Assembly: GCA_002407935.1 (NCBI GenBank)
Contig: DHPU01000015.1
Coordinates: 1-7,629 of the forward strand
Length of the DNA: 7,629 bases
Direction: 5' to 3'
From: Peptococcaceae bacterium UBA5356
GTDB lineage: Bacteria > Bacillota > Peptococcia > DRI-13 > DTU073
Positions 6,066-7,629 of the stretch are shown here, one piece after another (position 1 is the stretch's first letter; every line of letters starts with the position of its first letter). Position numbers and translations under genes: made by a program. The notes below the pieces were generated by a model that worked only from the letters and a program-made list of their open reading frames with translations, was not told the DNA's origin and did not search any database.

Positions 6066-6704
6066 GTGCAGATTTATACACCAAGGGGCTTGAAAATTAG
6101 GTTGGAAGTTGAGTATGGATTCGCTCTTATGAAGAGATTATACCCTGAAGTAGATGCTTTCAAAATTTTAAAAACGACGGAAGGATTAGAATTACTTCCA
6201 AGTGCTGTAACCTTTATTGCAATAATTATTGCATTTATTATGAGACTAGAAATAGTCCAAATTGCCACTATATCGTTCCTATCGTATTTCTTAAGCTATA
6301 TGATTACTTTTTGGGGGTTATTTATTATTCCGGGTTTGCCAACATTTGGCACATTATACAGTTATATTTCTGGATACGGAGTCGCATTTATTATCATTGT
6401 GATTACAGGTTATGTTATGAAGGGATTATATGGAATTATCGCATTTATTATAGGACGCATTTTAGCTGGAATTATATGCTCAGCTATTGAAGCATTTGAA
6501 GCGAAAAGAATGCATAATAAATTTGGCATAACTTTGATGGGATCGGAAAAGAACTTTATTAATGCTTATAGGCTTCATGCCAATAAGCTTGGCATTACTA
6601 CAGATGTTAGTGCTACAGATGAAGAAATGCTAGAGGAAAATTGGATAGATTGCTTTAAAGATTTAGCGAAAAAATATCCGCAGGTTGTGAACAAATTTAG
6701 ATAA
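6066..6704 (+). CDS. Unrecognised multi-pass membrane protein
   Basis: A 212-residue protein of unknown function. The first 42 residues are a polar domain (TPRGLKIRLEVEYGFALMKR). About four membrane segments follow, roughly 43-60, 63-90 (long, with proline near its end), 98-117 and 120-142. A charged cytoplasmic-looking tail runs from 145 to 212 (EMLEENWIDCFKDLAKKYPQ). The GTG start at 6066 is chosen because GAGGAGG (6051-6057) lies 8 bases upstream. A TATAAT at 6045-6050 has no good -35 box and would start transcription inside the ribosome binding site, so it is probably chance. The gene is AT-rich, lies next to another unrecognised membrane-anchored gene and follows remnant DNA, which suggests an acquired cargo gene. 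No catalytic motif was seen. Confidence 0.8.
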   Translation: MQIYTPRGLKIRLEVEYGFALMKRLYPEVDAFKILKTTEGLELLPSAVTFIAIIIAFIMRLEIVQIATISFLSYFLSYMITFWGLFIIPGLPTFGTLYSYISGYGVAFIIIVITGYVMKGLYGIIAFIIGRILAGIICSAIEAFEAKRMHNKFGITLMGSEKNFINAYRLHANKLGITTDVSATDEEMLEENWIDCFKDLAKKYPQVVNKFR

Positions 6705-6711
6705 ATAATAA

Positions 6712-6775
6712 GTCCAGACTCTGTCTAGACCTAACAAATATTCTTACTTCGTGCTGTATTGTTAAGTAAACAATA
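6712..6775 (+). other. Gap between the two membrane genes: two small hairpins
   Basis: GTCCAGAC (6712-6719) pairs with GTCTAGAC (6723-6730) at seven of eight positions around loop TCT. TATTGTT (6757-6763) pairs perfectly with AACAATA (6769-6775). Neither has a proper T tract, so transcription probably continues into the next gene. TAAC at 6732 and GTTA at 6761 face each other like the ends of a recombination site, but the interval is very short. Confidence 0.4.
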
Positions 6776-6797
6776 AAAAGAGTGGAGGTATTAGAAT

Positions 6798-7403
6798 ATG
6801 TGGATTAAAATTATTTTCTATTTATTAGTATTATATTTTGGTTGGAAAATCTCCAAGTACTTTTATCATAAGCTGACGGTAAGGAATTCCGGCGGGCTTA
6901 ATTCTATAGCTGCTACTGCAAGTTTGTATATTATTGATGAAAATTTAAGCAAATTTATGAATGATAAAAGAATAAAAGACACTAATACCACATATGAAGA
7001 AAGTTTGAAATACGCTTACGAGATGTCTGCTATTGCATTTGGATATTTATCAAGATTGGCATTTCATGTTTTGGATGAAAGACAAACCAAATATTTCATG
7101 TCAAGACTTGAAAAATGGGTGAAGGCTAGGCTTGCATATAGAGGTAGTGGAAGCTATAAAAATGCATTTGCCGCGTTAGCATTTGAATATACTAGAGACC
7201 TAATTAGTAGACGAATCTTGATGGGACGTGATGGATTAATAACGTTAATTACAAAGTATAATATCGACACAAATACTGATATATATGAATCATTTGGTGG
7301 GTTTAGCGATGAAATTATTGATTATATTTATGATAACTATGAAAAAGAACTTGTTTCTGTAACAAATAATAAAGAGGTCATTGAAGCATATAAAAATAAT
7401 TAA
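6798..7403 (+). CDS. Unrecognised membrane-anchored protein
   Basis: A 201-residue protein of unknown function. Residues about 3-18 are hydrophobic and followed by positive residues (KISKYFYHK), which fits a single N-terminal membrane anchor with the rest in the cytoplasm. The remainder is mostly charged, probably helical, with aromatic-rich stretches (ESLKYAYEMSAIAFGYLSRL, FEYTRDLISRRILMGRDG) and an acidic C-terminus. No enzyme motif was found. GTGGAGGT (6782-6789) lies 8 bases before the ATG. It follows the multi-pass membrane protein by 93 bases with no terminator, so the two may be co-transcribed and act together at the membrane; this is inference. The folded GC-rich block begins 12 bases after its stop. 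Confidence 0.8.
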   Translation: MWIKIIFYLLVLYFGWKISKYFYHKLTVRNSGGLNSIAATASLYIIDENLSKFMNDKRIKDTNTTYEESLKYAYEMSAIAFGYLSRLAFHVLDERQTKYFMSRLEKWVKARLAYRGSGSYKNAFAALAFEYTRDLISRRILMGRDGLITLITKYNIDTNTDIYESFGGFSDEIIDYIYDNYEKELVSVTNNKEVIEAYKNN

Positions 7404-7415
7404 TCCCCTGCCATC

Positions 7416-7614
7416 GCCTAACATCGCATTTCCGCTTCGGGCGCGGGTAAACGCGAGATGCCGAATGCACGTAGTACATGTTCGGGGCTGCCGCGCCACA
7501 TCCCCCAGCCTAACCGCGGCAGCGGCCGGTTCGCCCGAACCTAACATAAGAGCTATGTAAGGTTCGGACTTCGCCTTAAGGCTGGGTGACGTCGGAAATG
7601 CAGGGCCGTTATCT
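7416..7614 (+). repeat. GC-rich folded block resembling an over-long integron attC site or a palindromic repeat element
   Basis: About 199 bases, far richer in GC than the flanking genes. GCCTAAC (7416-7422) near the left end faces GTTATCT (7608-7614) on the right, with TAAC pairing GTTA. Just inside is a perfect 9-bp stem GCATTTCCG (7426-7434) with CGGAAATGC (7593-7601). Inner elements are GCTGCCGCG/CGCGGCAGC (7487-7495 with 7515-7523), CCCAGCCT/AGGCTGGG (7504-7511 with 7579-7586, competing with the former) and a 12-of-13 stem (7535-7547 with 7555-7567). The end motifs fit the attC pattern RYYYAAC...GTTRRRY in its first seven bases, with the right end relaxed as expected when the last bases belong to the next cassette. 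Length exceeds usual attC sites, so a non-autonomous repeat is an equal alternative. No coding frame was supported here. Confidence 0.6.
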
Positions 7615-7629
7615 GAAAGCGAGTGGTTT

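Noticed and set aside
7290..7547. 85-codon minus-strand frame over the end of the last gene and the GC-rich block
   Set aside because: It spans two regions of very different composition, has low-complexity Ala/Arg-rich translation in the palindromic part and no ribosome binding site.

Overview
The window looks like the chromosome of a low-to-moderate GC member of the Bacillota, probably an anaerobic clostridial or Negativicutes-type lineage. The grounds are strong AGGAGG-type ribosome binding sites, near-consensus sigma-A promoters, tidy stem-plus-T-tract terminators, and a C_GCAxxG_C_C family protein, a family typical of anaerobes. The species cannot be told from the sequence alone. All supported genes lie on the + strand.

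Left part (1-5158) is a series of short, separately controlled units. (a) A promoter at 59-87, a leader with a terminator-like hairpin (153-194), an RhlE-type DEAD-box RNA helicase (242-1396) and a 67-residue zinc-ribbon protein with an RG-rich tail (1452-1655), closed by a terminator at 1657-1688. This looks like a two-gene RNA-handling operon. (b) A monocistronic gene (1853-3640) for a secreted LamG plus seven-blade RCC1 beta-propeller protein, between a consensus promoter (1715-1743) and a strong terminator (3661-3705). (c) A C_GCAxxG_C_C redox-family protein (3839-4324) with its own promoter and terminator. (d) A RadC/JAB-domain protein (4475-5158) with its own promoter and no visible terminator.

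Right part (about 5159-7629) has an accessory character. Directly after radC comes a broken SF2 helicase: a piece resembling motif V, then an apparent deletion of motif VI and what follows, a frameshift, and an intact-looking C-terminal piece (5177-5678). A mostly non-coding stretch (5679-6065) follows, with two small unassigned open frames and an unusual perfect 16-bp inverted repeat whose arms are each small hairpins with complementary loops. Then come two unrecognised membrane-associated proteins (6066-6704 and 6798-7403), and a GC-rich, highly folded block of about 200 bp (7416-7614) with TAAC/GTTA ends and a 9-bp outer stem.

The most interesting reading is that 6015-7614 is a mobile cassette. 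Its two ends share the pattern GTTANNNGAAAGC (6015-6027 and 7608-7620), and the GC-rich block resembles an over-long integron attC recombination site, although a non-autonomous palindromic repeat is an alternative. No integrase or transposase is present in the window, so this remains an inference.
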